Assembly (NCBI GenBank): GCA_024291935.2
Contig: CM044316.1
Coordinates: 4,332,501-4,396,500, forward strand
Direction: 5' to 3'
DNA: 64,000 nucleotides
Source: Okapia johnstoni
Lineage: Eukaryota > Chordata > Mammalia > Artiodactyla > Giraffidae
Both the position numbers and the translations under genes were made by a program. Below are positions 61,360-64,000 of this stretch, in pieces. How positions within the stretch are numbered: position 1 is the stretch's first letter; every line of letters begins with the position of its first letter. The notes under the pieces were generated by a model, which saw only the letters and a program-made list of their open reading frames with translations, was not told the DNA's origin and did no database searches.

Positions 61360-63010
61360 GGTTTTTCTTAAGATGCAGATCAATATCCCTTACAAATAAA
61401 GATGAAATATTGCTAAACCAAAATGTTAGCAAACCCAAAGCGAATCCAAAACCATATTAAAAGAGTTACACATCATAAGCAAGTGGGATTGATCTCAGGA
61501 AGGTTAGCATGTCTCAACATAAGAAAATCAATCAACGTAACACATCCTATTAATAAAATGAAGAGAAAAAAATCCACATGATCATCTCAATTGATGCATT
61601 TAAGGCACTTGAAAAAATCCAATATCCTTTTATGACAAAAGCCCTCAGAAGAATAGAAAAATTCTTACACATGATAAAACACATTTATTAAAATGCCACG
61701 GCTAACTTCATCATCAATAGGGAGAGGCTGAAAGCCTTCCCCCTAGGACAAGGAACAAGCCAAGAATATATACTTTTACCCCTGCTATTTCAACGTGATA
61801 TTTGGAAGTTTCAGTGAGAGCAGTAAGACAAGAAAAATAAATAATAGACATCTAAATTGGAAAGGAAGAAGTAAGACTATCTCTATTCACAGATGACATG
61901 ACCCTATGTCATAGAAAACCCCAAAGGATTTACAAGAAAGCTATAAAATATTTACATATCATATGTCTCATGAGGGTTCATTATCCAAAATATTATAAAG
62001 AACTCCTACAACTCAACAACAAATATCCAGTTTAAAAATTGGCAAAGAATTTTACATCCCAGGAAAATATAAAAATGGCCATGAGGTAGGTCAAAAGGTG
62101 TTCACATCATTAATCATTAGGGAAATGCAAATCAAAACTACAATGAGATATCACTTTATACCCATTAGCATGGCTGTTAGGAAAATAGCAAGTGTTGGTG
62201 TGAAGAAATTGGAGCCCTCTTGTGCCTCTGGGGGGAACGTGAAATGGTGCAGCCGCTGTGGAAAATGGTTTGGCATTCCTTAAAATCTAAACATAGGATG
62301 ACCATATAATCCAGCAATTCCACTTCTGGATATTTTTCTAAAAGAATTGAAAAGCAGGGACTCAAACTGAGCTTGTACACCAATGTCCACAGCAGCACTA
62401 TTCACAATAGCCAAAAGGTGAAAGCAATGCAAATGTCCACCAAGAGCCAAATGGGTAAACAAAATTTGGTGTATCCTCACAATGGAATATTACTCAGCCA
62501 TAAAAATGGAATTACGTTCTGATCTGTGCCACAATGCAAATGAACCTTGAAAATTATGCTGAGTGAAATGTCAGTCACAGAAGGACAAACATTACATGGT
62601 TCCACTGGTATGGAATATCTAGAATATGCAAATTCATAAAGACAAAGTAGATTTGAGGTTACCAGCGGCTGGAGGAGGAGGGGGAGAAATGAGGAACTAT
62701 TGCTTAATGGTTACAGAGTTTCTGTTTAGGTGTGATGGAAAAGTTTGGGACGTAGATAATAGTGATGTTTTGTACTTTTTAAAAAAATATTTGTTTATTT
62801 ATTTGGCTACACCAGGTCTTAGTGGCAGCATGTGGAATCTAGTTCCCTGACCCACTGGACACCAGGGAAGTCCCCAGTGGTTATGTATTAAGTGTGTGCT
62901 CAACATTGGGAATATACTTAAGTCACTAACAGTCCACTTTAAAATGGTTAAAATGGCAAATTGTATGTATGTTATACATATTTTTTCACAATACAAAAAT
63001 GCAAATAAAA
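61360..63010 (+). mobile_element. Old L1, ORF2 3' half and 3' UTR
   Basis: Coding-strand L1 ORF2 fragments (pieces reading [16 protein letters not shown] and an antisense-readable 'ggaatattactcagccataa') and a 3' UTR to about 63010. It is interrupted by a CHR SINE (62778-62880) and full of stops. Confidence 0.8.
62778..62880 (-). mobile_element. CHR-type SINE, truncated
   Basis: 'caccaggtcttagtggcagc' to 'caccagggaagtccc', reverse orientation inside the L1 3' UTR. Confidence 0.8.
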
Positions 63011-63465
63011 AAACTTGGAGGTATCACACTGTTACAAATATTTTCACTGAATGATCTGAGTTGGAGATTTTTGCCTGTAAGTCTAGCTCTTCCTTTTTCA
63101 CTGCTATATAGTACTATGTTCATAGGAACACACTCTAACCTTTCCCTAGTTTCCAGATCCTTCTTATTATGAACGATGCTGCTGGGAAGGCATGCACATG
63201 TAGATTTCTCTGGGATTCACACCAAGACCAGAACGGCCAGGAGGTAGACTCTAGCCATTCTCAGCTATACTAGTATGAGCAAATTGTTCTTCTCAATGGT
63301 CAAGTCAATTCTCAGGCCTAATCACCAATGACTCTGTCCCCTTCCTAAGAGTGAAGAGACATCTCAGTGATTTTTGTTCACTGATGACTAGATTGAGTTT
63401 CTAGTTATTGGTTGTCCTGGGTTCATCTTCCTAGAATTACCCATTCATTCCTGTACTGCATTGAA

Positions 63466-63694
63466 TATGTATATGTGTGTGCTTAGTCACTCTGTTGTAT
63501 CTGACTCTTTGTGACCCCATGGATAGTAGCCCGCCAGGGTCTTCTGTCCATGGAATTTTCCAGGAAAGAATACTGGAGCAGTCTTCCATTTCCTATTCCA
63601 GGGGATATCCCCAGTCCAAGGCTCAAACCCATGTCTCTTGTGTCTCCTGCATTGGCAGGTGGATTCTTTACCGCTGTGGCACCTGGGAAGCACA
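63466..63694 (-). mobile_element. Bov-tA SINE
   Basis: 'tgtgtgcttagtcactctgt' to 'gctgtggcacctgggaagc', reverse orientation. Confidence 0.88.
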
Positions 63695-63699
63695 ATGAG

Positions 63700-64000
63700 T
63701 CCCCAGATTCATGTCCACCCAGAACCTCAGATTGTGACCATGAAGGCCTTTGTCGACGTAATTATGTTAAGATGAAGTCATACTGGAGTAGGGTGGGCCC
63801 TAAACGCGCCCCCACCACAAGACTGATTTCCTTGTAAGAGGTCACATGAAGATGGAAGCAGAGATTTGAGTGATGCAGCCACTAGCCAAGAGACCCTGAG
63901 CAGTGCCGGAAGCCATCAGAAGCCAACAGAGAGGCCTGGGACCAATTCTTTTTCATAGCCTCCAGTTGTGCTGACACTTTGATTTGGGACTTCCAGCCTC
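63700..64000 (+). repeat. Old mammalian interspersed repeat
   Basis: 'gttaagatgaagtcatactg', 'gtgggccctaaa' and 'gagaggcctgggaccaattc' follow a common mammalian repeat consensus of uncertain family. It runs off the window. Confidence 0.55.

Overview
This window is nuclear DNA from a ruminant, very probably a bovid. The evidence is the dense load of Bov-tA and BovA2 SINEs, CHR-type tRNA-Glu SINEs, BovB (RTE) LINEs and young bovine-type L1 3' ends, with spliced vertebrate genes between them. Species cannot be decided from sequence alone. Gene content matches the block that in human lies at 19p13.11 (SSBP4 - LRRC25 - GDF15), here in reverse orientation.

Layout. (1) 1-4.9 kb: 5' end of SSBP4 on the minus strand. 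Coding exon 1 is 4368-4426 in a CpG island. Its 5' leader carries 17 CGG-type triplets and a short upstream ORF. Everything left of 4367 is intron 1, which holds an inverted duplication and an L1 tail. (2) 4.9-20 kb: intergenic DNA with a gene-free CpG-rich stretch (5.7-7.3 kb), SINEs, and a 5'-truncated L1 (16.0-17.55 kb) with a BovA2 nested in it. (3) 20.25-23.3 kb: LRRC25, plus strand, two coding exons, predicted 305 aa, with a CCAAT/TATA promoter containing a (TA)n run. (4) 26.05-27.95 kb: GDF15, minus strand, tail to tail with LRRC25. Exon 1 looks intact. Exon 2 appears to lack about 125 codons, including the maturation site and the first half of the cystine knot, yet stays in frame (predicted 173 aa against 308 in human). 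(5) 26.6-36.1 kb: a diverged tandem duplication of the GDF15 intron, exon 1 and upstream region. The second copy has a broken exon 1 (about 33.9-34.1 kb), later L1 and SINE insertions and a small telomere-like hexamer run. An LTR lies between the copies. (6) 36-64 kb: no gene recognised. It is layered retroelements: L1, four sizeable BovB copies (one with a 5' inversion), several solo LTRs and many SINEs, often nested and often with clear target-site duplications (TSDs). PGPEP1, the next gene in human, is not seen.

The three genes do not form a pathway. SSBP4 is a nuclear cofactor of LDB1 complexes, LRRC25 a myeloid membrane receptor-like protein, and GDF15 a secreted stress cytokine of the TGF-beta superfamily. 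I found no new multi-gene system. The most useful leads are the GDF15 exon 2 deletion (real or an assembly error), the GDF15 duplication, and the SSBP4 CGG repeat. All identifications come from reading translated sequence and remembered family features; no database search was run.
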